A stretch of DNA of 64,000 bases from Amaurobius ferox (GCA_951213105.1 OX578142.1:4232649-4296648); one strand, 5' to 3'; shown: positions 1 through 9,550, numbered from the stretch's first letter. Numbers and translations are program-made. Notes: generated from the sequence alone by a model not told the origin.

Positions 1-378
1 ATATACGACATTTTCTATCTTCTGTAAATAACTTTTCAAGATTTTCCTCTAGTAACTTTTCTTCAGGAAAGAAAATTACAGATTTAAAATCATTACTATT
101 TTTATCAAATCTTAAACTAAAAGAATCAAAAATCTTTTTAATTTTTTGACGTTTTTCAGGTTTATCAATAAATATATTTTTCTTTTTTTCTAAGTATTTT
201 GATACATCTAAATTTAATAATTCTACTAAAACAGGTTTATATTCACCTGTTTTTCTGATATATTTAATTAATAATCTAATTAAATTATCCTTCTTACAGC
301 CTTTAGGTTGTTTAATATTCAATAGTTTTACTCCTTTTCTAAGTTCATTAATAGTCTTTCACTTTAAGGTGAGCTCCA
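1..378 (-). pseudogene. Unidentified Polinton ORF, cut by window edge, early stop
   Basis: A start codon at 378 in TAAATG context is followed after six codons by an in-frame TGA (358-360). The same frame then stays open for about 119 codons to base 1. The readable part is rich in Lys, Leu, Ile and Glu, as in neighbouring viral proteins, which supports former coding. No domain was recognised. Alternatively a non-ATG start downstream of the TGA is used. The start shares a 29-bp duplicated junction with the next gene upstream. Confidence 0.4.
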
Positions 379-382
379 TTTA

Positions 383-631
383 TTAGGAAACATTTTTTGA
401 AATAATTTTTCCAGGAAGATACTTACTGTGATAAATACTTTTTAAATGTCTCTTTTTGTGTGTATAGGTATATTGCATACCACATTCACATTTAAATTTT
501 TTATATTTGATTATGGAATCACAACATTTACAATGACTTTGGAAATAAATTTTTCCATTTCTATGATATATATAAAACTCATTTACTGATTTCATAGTCA
601 AACAGTGTATACACTTTTTTGTTAGTTCCAT
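383..631 (-). CDS. Small zinc-binding-type protein (82 aa)
   Basis: Intact 82-residue frame starting in TAAATG. Cysteines occur as CIHC near the N-terminus, CKCC in the middle and CECG further on, the last followed by a His-rich stretch with HKKRH and a later His spaced like a C2H2 finger. The first CxxC followed by an S-x-x-x-F segment resembles the short zinc ribbon seen in phage and large DNA virus HNH-type proteins. No HNH catalytic core is visible, so I infer nucleic-acid or protein binding rather than nuclease activity. Its start overlaps the end of the upstream gene at 622-1050. Confidence 0.55.
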   Translation of the reverse strand: MELTKKCIHCLTMKSVNEFYIYHRNGKIYFQSHCKCCDSIIKYKKFKCECGMQYTYTHKKRHLKSIYHSKYLPGKIISKNVS

Positions 632-1050
632 TTATTAGGAAACATTTTTTGAAATTCATTCCAGATTTTTTCATATTTCTTTTTGACTTTAGAACAAAGT
701 CTTTGGAGCTTTATTTTATTTTCAATATTAAAAATATCACAAATCTTTATCATAAAATAATAATAGTTAACTGATTTCTCATAATACATAAAATCTAAAA
801 ATTTTAAAAACATATCCTCAACTTCTTGAGAAATATTATACCTCCTTTTTAATTGATTAAAATAACAAACTCTACTATTATATCTTTGTTTTAAACTCTC
901 ATAGTCTATAACATAAAAATATTCCTCTTCTGAAGAATCATAGATTAATTTCACCTTATGATTATGTGCAACTGTATAATACAAATCTTCATTATCTGAA
1001 ATATCAGTCGATGCAACGAGTTCAACATCGTTGAAAAAGTCTGAGGTCAT
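622..1050 (-). CDS. Hypothetical Polinton protein (142 aa)
   Basis: Intact 142-residue frame starting in TAAATG. It overlaps the following start by ten bases, the compact packing seen across this element. The N-terminal 50 residues are acidic (several Asp/Glu runs) and the remainder is Tyr-, Lys- and Phe-rich and predicted helical. No domain was recognised, no membrane segment is evident, and function is unknown. Confidence 0.5.
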   Translation of the reverse strand: MTSDFFNDVELVASTDISDNEDLYYTVAHNHKVKLIYDSSEEEYFYVIDYESLKQRYNSRVCYFNQLKRRYNISQEVEDMFLKFLDFMYYEKSVNYYYFMIKICDIFNIENKIKLQRLCSKVKKKYEKIWNEFQKMFPNKWN

Positions 1051-1193
1051 TTATTAACTCCGGCAAGTGGAAATTTTTCCTGCAGCATGGAATATAAATA
1101 TTTTTCGACACCGCGAATTGGGACAAACACCGCTTCGCGGGGTTGTGATGACTCATCTTCTGACTCATAAGAGAGAAGGTGCGATAAACAACC
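1047..1193 (-). pseudogene. C-terminal remnant of an unidentified Polinton gene
   Basis: About 48 open codons end in a TGA at 1,047-1,049 that overlaps the ATG of the next gene, exactly the junction style of this element. The reading is plausible protein: an acidic-Ser stretch followed by Val-Pro-Ile-Arg-Gly-Val and a Tyr/Leu-rich end. Its 5' part is lost: 1,194-1,425 holds only short open stretches and nothing I recognise. Local G+C is higher than in neighbouring genes. Confidence 0.3.
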
Positions 1194-1425
1194 TCAAAGC
1201 AGAATGGAATCCGAAACTGATGATGAGATTTAAATCGTATAAGTAATGATCAATAGAAGAAAGTGACTGTCGAAACTTTAAATCAAGCTAATGTGATATG
1301 AAAGATTTAACTATGGATTAATTTTATATGATGCTGCCTGCCAGGTTGAGAAAAGGCTTTTATATTAAATCCTTCCAATCATTTAGAAATCTTTTAAAGT
1401 CTTGATAGATAAAATAAAGTATTTT

Positions 1426-1869
1426 TTATAAATCCATCCATTCTTCATAATCTGTAAAACCTCTTTCTTCCATCTCTTTTTTAAGTTTTTCTCTGTATTC
1501 TTCATCAGACTTTGACTCTCTAAATATTTTTTCAGCTATAATATTTTTTTGTTCATTATCAGAAATTGTAATAGAAACATCAGGATCAAATCCATTTAGT
1601 ACATTAATTACTCTAGTTACTTTCCCTACAAAACATTTATCATCACCCTCTTTTAGTTCATCTTTTAACACTTTTATTATTTCAATTTTATTCTCATTTT
1701 TTAAAATTCTATTAAACACAACAACTAATATCTCTCTAAATTTAATATTATGGAATTCTTCCTCCAGTAAGTGTCTTTTAATTTTTATATCTAATTCTTT
1801 AATGCATTCATCTAAATCATATTTAATAATTTTATGATAATCTCTCTCAAAGATTTTTGAATATATGTA
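1426..1869 (-). pseudogene. Conserved hypothetical viral-type protein, start lost
   Basis: The frame is open for about 147 codons from a TAA at 1,870-1,872 to its stop, but has no ATG; the first usable alternative start is GTG at 1,719, giving 97 residues. An out-of-frame ATG just upstream suggests a small indel removed the native start. The segment CFVGKVTRVINVLNGF followed by alternating Val/Ile and an EQKNII helix recalls hypothetical proteins of giant viruses, but that is recollection of a pattern and not a search result. The C-terminus is charged and helical. Function unknown. Confidence 0.4.
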
Positions 1870-1913
1870 TTATGTACATTTTGAGAGTCATTATATACAT
1901 TATTATGTAATAA

Positions 1914-2378
1914 TCATCTTCTTAAAATCGGGGGTAAATTTATTTTATCTCCATCATACCATACTTTATATATTCTAGGCAAAAATATTAATTCATTTAG
2001 AGATGTAATATCATTTTCTCTACAATCTAATAATACTATATTTATTAAATTTTCTATTCCTTCAAGTGAAGTTAATTTATTGTCTCCACAATATAATATT
2101 TCTAAATTTATTAAATTTTTTATACTTTCAAGTGACGTTAATTTATTTCCTCCACAAGACAATATTTCTAAATTTATTAAATTTTCTATTCCTTCAAGTG
2201 ACGTTAATTTATATCCCTCACAATATAATTCTTTTAAATTAGTTAAATTTTCTATTCCTGACGTTAATTTTTCTATTCCATAATATAATAAAAAAATAGA
2301 TTTCACTTCAGCAGGATTCTCTATATTTAAGAAAGAGATAAATGTTTTTTTTATACCATTATTATATATAACATTCAT
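1914..2378 (-). CDS. Leucine-rich repeat protein (154 aa)
   Basis: Starts at an ATG in TAAATG. From about residue 43 it has four tandem 22-residue leucine-rich repeats of the SDS22/internalin-like type, each with an N-L-x-N-L-x-x-L core and an LTSL-E-x-I step; cysteine replaces the usual Asn in each unit. The 66-bp DNA repeats are very similar, implying recent expansion. LRR domains are protein-binding scaffolds; a host-interaction role is inference. This is an accessory gene, not part of the Polinton core set. Confidence 0.7.
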   Translation of the reverse strand: MNVIYNNGIKKTFISFLNIENPAEVKSIFLLYYGIEKLTSGIENLTNLKELYCEGYKLTSLEGIENLINLEILSCGGNKLTSLESIKNLINLEILYCGDNKLTSLEGIENLINIVLLDCRENDITSLNELIFLPRIYKVWYDGDKINLPPILRR

Positions 2379-2405
2379 TTATTTAGAAACATTATTATAA
2401 AATAT

Positions 2406-3056
2406 TTATTTTTCATCTTTGTTAGTTAATTGTCTCAAAAGATAAACACATTCTCTCAAGACTATTTTAACTTCACAAATCTCTTCAATAATTTTTTCTC
2501 TGTAAGGTTCTATTTCATGATGACCAAACTTTTTATTTAATTCACTCATCTGTATAGCTTGTATTTTTTTCCAATAAACATTAAAAAAGTGATCAGGTAA
2601 TAGATCAAATTTGTATTTAATCAAATAACAAAAATCTAATTTATGCATAAATTCTTCTATAAAATGTTCACTAAATATTTGATATCTAGTTATATACAAC
2701 CAATTTATATCATCTTTTAATACTCTCATGGTATCTTCTGAAAGATTTTGAAACATTGATACTTTATATAAATCTAAATTATCAGAAAATTTTATGATAA
2801 ATTCGTTACTTAAAGTTTGATAATGAGAAATGTTTACCCAATCTACTTTATCTTTACATTTTTCTATAAAATCTTCTGATAATTTTTGATATCTAGAAAT
2901 TTTAGGCCAATCATCAGGTTGAGCAAATTCTTCAATAAAAGAATCAGACAGTGATGAATATTGAAAAATTAAATCCATATTTACATGATCTTTAAGATTT
3001 CTAATTACATCTTCAGATAAATTATTTCTGGAAAATGCATTCCAATCAATATCCAT
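2406..3056 (-). CDS. Tandem 23-residue repeat protein (216 aa)
   Basis: Intact 216-residue frame, start in TAAATG. The first 165 residues resolve into seven imperfect units of about 23 residues with the pattern D-W-x-x-I-S-x-Y-Q-x-L-S-E-x-F-I-E-x-F; the last units drift. The repeat period and aromatic and acidic positions suggest a helical solenoid. Such units are familiar from uncharacterised giant-virus and phage proteins, but I cannot name a family securely. The C-terminal 50 residues are unrelated, charged and helical. Probably a protein-binding accessory factor. Confidence 0.6.
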   Translation of the reverse strand: MDIDWNAFSRNNLSEDVIRNLKDHVNMDLIFQYSSLSDSFIEEFAQPDDWPKISRYQKLSEDFIEKCKDKVDWVNISHYQTLSNEFIIKFSDNLDLYKVSMFQNLSEDTMRVLKDDINWLYITRYQIFSEHFIEEFMHKLDFCYLIKYKFDLLPDHFFNVYWKKIQAIQMSELNKKFGHHEIEPYREKIIEEICEVKIVLRECVYLLRQLTNKDEK

Positions 3057-3073
3057 TTATTGGTGAACGTATT

Positions 3074-3868
3074 TTAGAAAGGGATATTTTCAATATGCAT
3101 ATAAGGTTTTAAAGTGTTTGATTTACCATCGGATTTTATCCATAATTTGATGATATCATCATGTTTACCATAAGCAAAACAGGTTACTGTATCTGTATTA
3201 GCATTTAAAATTTCCTTACCATTGATTTCTAGTGATATCAGTGGACTTTTATCATATATATATTTACTTTCTACTGTGTCATATATAGCTATATATATGG
3301 AAATTTTCATATACACATCTGTAGTTAATCGTATCTCTTGATCCAGTAATTTAGCACTCATCATATTGAAATTTACTTTTGTAAATTCTCCATCTGTAAA
3401 AATAAGATCTTCTAAGGTAATCCAGATACCTCTATTATCTAAATATATTTTATTGACAGCATCTTTATCATATTCGGGGCCTGCTACATTACCTATTCTT
3501 TTATTTCTCGCATCAAATTTATCATTCTGTAATATTAACGAATTTTTTTCAAAATATCTTTTATTCACAACATATTTATCATCTTTAGGATCTGCTACAT
3601 TTCCTATTCTTTTATCGTTTGCATCGTAAGATTTTCCTTCTGAAGAATGTAAAGTTGTTTCATCTAATTCTTTTATTCTCTTACCTGTTTCTTCAATAAA
3701 GGATAAAAAATCTTTATCATATTTAGTTTCTACAAGATCTCTCAATTCAAAATGATTATTCTCTATTTTATTCAAAACGAAACTTTTAGTGGTTAAATCT
3801 AAATCATCTATAGGATTTTCACAATTTTTTAAAATTCTATTTTCCATATCATAATTTCCATCATCCAT
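3074..3868 (-). CDS. Fibre-like protein with tail-fibre repeats (264 aa)
   Basis: Intact 264-residue frame; its start context is TTAATG instead of the usual TAAATG. Three copies of a repeat with the core R-I-G-N-V-A-x-P, then D-A-V-N-K-x-Y, occur in the first 150 residues (the first is degenerate, near residue 12). This motif is characteristic of phage and viral tail-fibre shafts. The C-terminal 110 residues are rich in beta-prone segments and end in a sandwich-like stretch, compatible with a knob. I infer a trimeric virion surface fibre. It follows a tiny Gly-Pro-rich ORF and the major capsid gene, a structural-gene neighbourhood. Confidence 0.6.
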   Translation of the reverse strand: MDDGNYDMENRILKNCENPIDDLDLTTKSFVLNKIENNHFELRDLVETKYDKDFLSFIEETGKRIKELDETTLHSSEGKSYDANDKRIGNVADPKDDKYVVNKRYFEKNSLILQNDKFDARNKRIGNVAGPEYDKDAVNKIYLDNRGIWITLEDLIFTDGEFTKVNFNMMSAKLLDQEIRLTTDVYMKISIYIAIYDTVESKYIYDKSPLISLEINGKEILNANTDTVTCFAYGKHDDIIKLWIKSDGKSNTLKPYMHIENIPF

Positions 3869-3871
3869 TAA

Positions 3872-3946
3872 TTAAAAACCTATACCAGGAGGTCCCATAG
3901 GCCCTTCTTTCATTTGATCATCATAAGGTGGATAATAAGCACTCAT
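3872..3946 (-). CDS. Micro-ORF, 24 residues, collagen-like GPMGPPG
   Basis: ATG at 3,944-3,946 in perfect TAAATG context and TAA at 3,872-3,874. The peptide has an N-terminal Tyr/Pro/Asp segment then GPMGPPG, a collagen-like triplet run. It sits between the major capsid and fibre genes with the usual tight spacing and is too short for most gene callers. It could be a genuine small virion peptide or the surviving 5' end of a collagen-like fibre gene. Confidence 0.4.
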   Translation of the reverse strand: MSAYYPPYDDQMKEGPMGPPGIGF

Positions 3947-3963
3947 TTATTATAGCATTAATT

Positions 3964-5310
3964 TTATGATTTTAAACTCTTAACCATTGTTATAGTTTTA
4001 TTTTTCAAATTTATAAAACATCTCTTTCTTTCTTTAAAAATAATATAAAACTTATATTCTTTTTGAGTATTCATTAATCTCTCCCAATTAAATTCAATAT
4101 CTAAATTATTTAAATCGGTATAGTTTTCATGATTTGATAAGTCAAAATAAAAAATAGTATACATTTCTCCAAAATTCTTCTTATTTATCAAACATCCTGT
4201 TTCTGTATTAATATCATTTAATCCTGCATGTAAAAGAGCTTCATACACTCTATTATAATTTTTATTGGTAAAATTCGTTTTGTAATGCATAAGAGGAATT
4301 TGTTTATTATTAATCATCAACCAGCATTCAGTCATATCTATATTATCAAATATCATGTTATTTCTTTCATAATGACCATCCCTTTCAACGTACTGAGGAA
4401 TAACATAGACACCTAAAACTTCATCTGAGGCTGTAGTTGCTGTGACAGATCCACTATCGCTTTTATAGGGACATACCATCTTAAATCTATATCGATCCCA
4501 ATTTACGTCTATATCTTTATCAGATAAAAATGATTCCATAAACACGCTTTCTGCAGAATTTTTAAATTCTATATAAGGTAAATGCAAGGTTAAACCTTCA
4601 ACTACTACCTTATAATTAACATTTTCGACATCAGTATATATCCTATTCTTATTTTCATTTCTTTGAATTTCTATTTTCACTTCAAAACCAGAAATTACCT
4701 TTTCATATTCTCTAAAGAAATCGATTATATCTTTTAAAGGTGTCCATATTTTAATGACATTGCTATCTTTCATTAGTTCCCATCTCTTTGCGAATCCTTC
4801 TTTATAATCTTTATTCATTTTCAAATTATTAAAAAAATCAGTTATTTTAGTAGTATCTTGTAAAGTACCCTCATATTTTAACTCTTTTCGGTCAGCTGAA
4901 TCAGCTGTATCTAGATAAAAAAATTCATCTTGAGCTTGTGATGTTGTATAATGAGGAGTATAATGAGTTAATCTTAAAGCATGATTCATGATTGAAAATT
5001 TTCACTGTGTATTTGATTCAATTTCGGCATCTCCTATATGTACTTTTAAAGTTTTGATAAAACCACCACCATTTACCAGACAAACATTTTCGTTTGCTAT
5101 GGATGTTTTATCATGTTTTGTAATTTTTAATTTTTGTTCAAGATATCCTCTAGAATATAAAATTTTTGCTTTAGTATCATTAATATGAAAAACATAGGTG
5201 GCATTCTCATCTGAACTATGTTCTTTTGGATGAATTTCTCTTAATTCATAACTTCTAATATGATAATTATGATAATAATGAGTATCACTCAAATCATAAA
5301 TCTTTTGCAT
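3964..5310 (-). pseudogene. Major capsid protein, double jelly roll, one nonsense codon
   Basis: The N-terminal 102 residues (from 5,310, TAAATG start) match the first jelly-roll strands of Polinton/adintovirus capsid proteins, including a segment ending NGGGF before a K-V-x-I-G-D strand. A TGA at 5,002-5,004 ends this part, and the same frame resumes at once and runs a further 345 codons to 3,964. The second part has the expected Asp/Thr-rich linker, a FFREYEKVISG segment and further beta-rich strands. Total about 448 codons, within the usual range. A single in-frame stop and no frameshift indicates recent inactivation. In the virion this protein would form the pseudohexameric capsomers. Confidence 0.75.
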
Positions 5311-5476
5311 TTATTTAGGAAGTATTTTTAAACCACCTCCTTTCTTTTTCATAGAAAATATTTCATTTAATTTATTCCGTACAAATGTTTGGTCTTCAAT
5401 AATAGGTTGTTTTCAACAAAACCTTTAAAAATCCCTGTATTTTTTTACTTTTTCTATATAATCTATGTTTATTCAT
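5311..5476 (-). pseudogene. Small basic protein between capsid genes, frameshifted
   Basis: An ATG at 5,474-5,476 in TAAATG opens a Lys/Arg-rich frame that hits a stop after about 26 codons; a second frame continues with charged residues to a Lys-Gly-Gly-Gly end whose TAA (5,311-5,313) abuts the capsid start. The switch lies near 5,405-5,415. Size, basicity and position suggest a small virion or core protein. No family recognised. Confidence 0.35.
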
Positions 5477-5480
5477 TTAT

Positions 5481-6184
5481 TTATGAAGAAAAAATAGGTA
5501 TAAAATTAAATTCTACAGCTCCTTTATTTAAATCAATTAATTCACCTTTTTGATTAGTAATCCTCATTTTTATTCTTTCAACAGGATCCGTTTTAACAGG
5601 ATAATATATCCAATTATTAAATTCTTTTGAAATTATACTACCTGGAGGGTTTTTATTAGTGAAAGAATATATGACTTCTGAATTATATTGATTTATTAAA
5701 GATCCTTTTACAACATCACAGTGAATATAAATGTATTATCATTTCCATTGGATAAAACAGCTATATGTTCACCTTCAACATCTGTTTCTTCATCATAACT
5801 TCCATATGTTGGTTTTAAAAAGCCTATAATTTTATGAAAGTTACTTTTTGTAAAATCAATTACCCAACCTTTTTTCAGTTTAATAGATATTCTTTGTCTT
5901 GCTTCAATAATACCAAATTTCGCAGGTGGATCCTCACCAAATATTTTTATCATATACTCATTTAAACCTCTTATAGTATAATTACCATTTGAGATAACAA
6001 TTGTTATATCTGTGCCTAATTTATATATTCTAAATATGTTATTTCCATAATTCTCACTTATATTAAACCATGAAACTTCCATAGAAAATGACTGTAAAGC
6101 TGATTTTTTTAATTTTAGAGGTGTAATAAATTTTACAGTAAATTCCTCTGATTTCTCATGACCTTCAGATTTTAATATTATCAT
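5481..6184 (-). pseudogene. Minor capsid (penton) protein, frameshifted
   Basis: The 158-residue N-terminal frame (start 6,184, TAAATG) is beta-rich, with the spacing of Polinton single-jelly-roll minor capsid proteins, including a GNYTI segment and an I-E-A-R-Q-R-I strand. It ends at 5,708, but an adjacent frame continues from about 5,730 to a TAA at 5,481-5,483. That part reads Cys-Asp, an N-x-Y-N-S-E-V-I-Y-S-F strand, then W-I-Y-Y-P-V-K and I-D-L-N near the end, the classic penton C-terminus. One small indel near 5,715-5,740 explains the break. The first bases overlap the protease stop. The protein would sit at the five-fold vertices. Confidence 0.65.
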
Positions 6185-6602
6185 TTATACAAAACAAAAT
6201 ATTCATTATAGTCACTAGGTTTTTGTGTAGGAAATGATTTAAGAACATTTTTAGGTGATATACCTTTATTCCTTTCTCTTATATATTTCATACAAAATAA
6301 ACCACATTTCACAGATGTAAGTTTCTGTAAAAAACTATCATTATGACCTATTTTTGGTTTTTTATTCGATGTAACAAGAAATGTTTTAATATTTTTAGGA
6401 ATATAGTCTTTCTTCATACTGTCATATTCACCAAACGGATCAAAATATTCCACATATTTATATTTAGGATCATTATAATAACAAACCCAATGAGTTCCAG
6501 GACCTGTTGATACATCTAAATGATTCAATTTTCAAATTTTCCTATTGTTTTAGGTAATAAATCAGAGGTAAATACACCCCTAAATCCTTTTTCATTTTTC
6601 AT
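6181..6602 (-). pseudogene. Adenain-like cysteine protease, frameshifted N-terminus
   Basis: The 115-residue catalytic part contains GTHW (catalytic His), YFDPFG (Asp 17 residues later), a Gln and, seven residues on, the nucleophile in CGLFC. The His-Asp and Gln-Cys spacings equal those of adenovirus maturation protease. The N-terminal 25 codons (ATG at 6,600-6,602, reading into TSDLLPK) lie in another frame and stop near 6,529, so an indel separates them from the core; the core frame itself opens only with TTG at 6,528. Related enzymes cleave capsid precursors during maturation. Active-site residues are intact, so inactivation came from the frameshift. Confidence 0.75.
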
Positions 6603-6624
6603 ATTTTCTTAAATCATTTTGTTA

Positions 6625-6996
6625 CTAATTCCCAAGGTTGATATACCCTTTCCACGTTTTTTTTTTCCCAGATCCCTTTTTTTGTACAGCTGAACTAGCT
6701 AATCCAGATAAAGCACCTGTTGCTAATGCTGGAACAGCAAATTTAGCAGCAGTTATTAAAGAGGGTATAAGTGCTGCTAGAAATGGTAAAAATCCTCCAT
6801 TTTTATCTAATTGCGTTTTACTGATAGTAATTCTTTTTCCATCATTAATATGATTAATTTGAGTTTTAGTTAAATACATCTCATGATTAGGAGTTTTAGA
6901 TTTATCTATTTGTAATGTTAGTTCTTCTTTATTTCTAAAAGCTGATTTAAGTTTATTTTTCTGACCTTCAATTAAATAAATTTTATTTTTTATCAT
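6625..6996 (-). CDS. PX-like membrane-active virion protein (123 aa)
   Basis: Intact 123-residue frame, TAAATG start. The first 65 residues are charged and Thr/Lys-rich. Residues 67-102 form a Gly-Gly-Phe-Leu-Pro entry followed by an Ala/Leu/Ile hydrophobic helix with Pro and Gly breaks, and the tail is strongly basic (KKGSGKKK). This is the layout of the adenovirus PX/pVI-like protein that recurs in adintoviruses between capsid and protease genes. Role as a core or membrane-perturbing virion protein is inferred from family. Confidence 0.65.
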   Translation of the reverse strand: MIKNKIYLIEGQKNKLKSAFRNKEELTLQIDKSKTPNHEMYLTKTQINHINDGKRITISKTQLDKNGGFLPFLAALIPSLITAAKFAVPALATGALSGLASSAVQKKGSGKKKTWKGYINLGN

Positions 6997-6999
6997 TTA

Positions 7000-7754
7000 T
7001 TATAGGAGAAATTGTTTATAATATTGTTGTACATCATTGTAAGTCATTTCTCCATTTTTTAATAACATATCTAACAATAAAACTACTTGATTTTACAATT
7101 TCTTTGATTTACTTCCATAACATATTTTTTCTGTTAAATTTGATAATACATCTTTTTATCTATACCTTCACCAAACCAAGGTTTAGCCTCATTCATGAGA
7201 TGTAAGACGTGGATATATTTTTTCATCATTTCCATTTTATAATCTGATTCCTTAGTGTTTTTTAGATCACTATCAGCTTTAGAATAGTTATAATTTTTAG
7301 TATTAGTTCCTTTCATTCTTTTATATGTATCTCGCTTTTCTTTAGCTATTGCTATTATTTCATCAAGATCTTTTTTAGATTTATTTATAAGATCAGAAGG
7401 TAATTCTAAATTTTCTTTTCTGATAAACGGTATATCCATAAATTTATCACTGTAAAATGTAATTTTTCCTTCTGCTCTATCCATCAATTGTTTAACATCT
7501 GATGTGTAATCAAGAGGTGGAATTGAAATACTTTCTACAGCATTTTGAATACTTTTTACAACCTCTTTATTTGATTTTTCAATTTCTTGAGTGACTGGTT
7601 TATGAAATTCCTCTAAGGTTTTTTGAATACCTAATTTTTCTTTTAGTTGATCTTCACTATTCTTTCTTATTTCTTTTTCTAATTTTACTAATTTAATTGA
7701 ATCTTTTATTTGCTTTATAAACTTGTGTTTTCGTTCCTTTTCTAATTTGTTCAT
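7000..7754 (-). pseudogene. Coiled-coil virion-type protein, 3' end disrupted
   Basis: A 206-residue frame (7,134-7,754, TAAATG start) begins with about 60 residues of Lys/Glu-rich coiled coil, then an EFHKPVTQEIEK segment typical of adintovirus coiled-coil proteins next to the promoter. It ends at 7,134, but a further 31 open codons in another frame (LLDMLLKNGEMTYNDV) run to a TAA at 7,000-7,002 and resemble the conserved C-terminus of the same family. The 3' end therefore seems frameshifted more than once. It is transcribed divergently from the packaging ATPase. Function in the virion is not known. Confidence 0.55.
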
Positions 7755-7826
7755 TTATATAATATTAATTTTTACAGCAAGTAGATTATTTTTTACAGAA
7801 AGTAGATTATTTTTACTGTTATATAA
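7755..7826. promoter_or_regulatory. Divergent promoter with 22-bp direct repeat
   Basis: The 72-bp gap between the coiled-coil and ATPase genes is the only place where the two transcription directions part. It has two head-to-tail copies of a motif reading TTTTACAG, C or A, then AAGTAGATTATT, at 7,769-7,790 and 7,791-7,814. Both flanking start codons lie in ATAAATG although no upstream gene ends there. A bidirectional promoter is inferred. Confidence 0.5.
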
Positions 7827-9550
7827 ATGATAAAAATTAAAGATTACATGGAACCACATGAGTTACCTGATCCTAATCAACATCCTTTGTTACCTAAACA
7901 TCAATTTATATTGCTTATAACAGGGCCTTCAGGTTCAGGTAAAACAAATTTACTGTTAAATATGATTTATGATTTTTTAAATTTTGATGCACTATATATA
8001 TGTGCAAAAGATTTATACGAACCTAAATATTCTAAATTACAAGAAATATATATATTGTTTGAAGATATAGAAAGAGAAAATATTTTGAAATGTAAAAAGA
8101 ATAAGAAAATACAGTACAGGATCTATTATCCGGAATGCTTGGGACTTCAGGCATTCTGGATAAGGGGTTTTTCCGTAATTCGGAACACTTTTTCTAAAAC
8201 TTACTGGAATGGTCTCAAATGTCGTTATAGAAAATTATAATTCATTTTAAAAACATAAATGTATTAAATAAAGCTTTTTACAATCTATATGGGTTAACTA
8301 AAATGCAAATTACATGTAATTATAGTGTCAAATTTAGTGATTAAGCAAAATTTAAGAAAAAAATGTCTGAAAAAAGTTGATTATTCAGGGTAGTTATTAA
8401 AAGTCTTTTTTTTTTTTTTTAACATTTTAACTAAAGTGGGCCCTCACCATATTCATCTAATATTTTGGCAGAAGCACCTTTGTTCATATGTTTCAAAATA
8501 TTTTAAAGTACTTTTAATAAAATTAAGATGAGAAGGATGTTCATTTTTAACTGAAATGAGATATTCAACTATGGGTGCAAATATATCAAATTCTAATTTA
8601 TGCTCTTCAAATGCGTTTCTAATAAGCCTTTATAATTCTAAATGCCTGAATAAATAAAAAAAAATTAATTTCGTTATCCTAAACATATATCTCATTTTCA
8701 CCAACAATATGTTTAAAAGATAATATCCCAGCGTAAAAAGCACAAAAAATATAAAAATATTAGTGGATGGAAGCAGATTGAAAAAATGAAAAATATTTAA
8801 AAATAAAACGAAATATATCGGCGATCGTGTTTCAATAAAAAAATTTCGCGATATTTCTAAACTGTCTGCTATACATTACTAATTAATAAAAGTAACACGT
8901 TAAAACCCCATAAATATACTGCAATGGAACTTTTTGCTAGGGTCAATTTACAGTCCAAAATAGACATTTTCATCCAAATAATAGGATTTAATTGAAAATG
9001 ATTTTGATCTTGGAATTCCATCAACGTTTTTTAAAATATTGAAGATGTGTATATTTCTACGGACATGAAAAAAAAAGGGATTTCCCCGAGAAAATGACAA
9101 GTTTATTGCTTAGGTTAAGTATTTAAAGAGATCAATCAGAAGGCCCTGAATGACATTTTATAGCTGCTATACATTTCTCTGCATTTCGGGAAAAGTTAAC
9201 TCTCATTAATTTCGGGAATTCCTTACTTAAACGTACTTTCTATCTATCTTCTCGCGTAAATGCACGGATGACTCTATGTTTTTTCATCTTTTCCAATAAA
9301 TGTTTATTAAATTGTGCAAAATAGTGTGAATTCTGCACGGCACATCGCGTTTGAAGAGCGTAGGATTTCTTTAGCGATATCAAGATATTTCTAGCGAAAA
9401 AGTTGGAATACTTTTACCGAAAATCAAAGTCCCGGAACAAAGAGCAGAAAAGAAAATGCAACGAATTCGGAAAAATCGAAACCTTTGTGCCTAGTGTGCT
9501 CTGCCCTATACACCCAGAAAAAAATGAAACGCCATTAAAAAAGCACCTTG

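Noticed and set aside
2080..2283. Plus-strand frame opposite the LRR gene
   Set aside because: Mirror of the 66-bp repeats of the real minus-strand gene.
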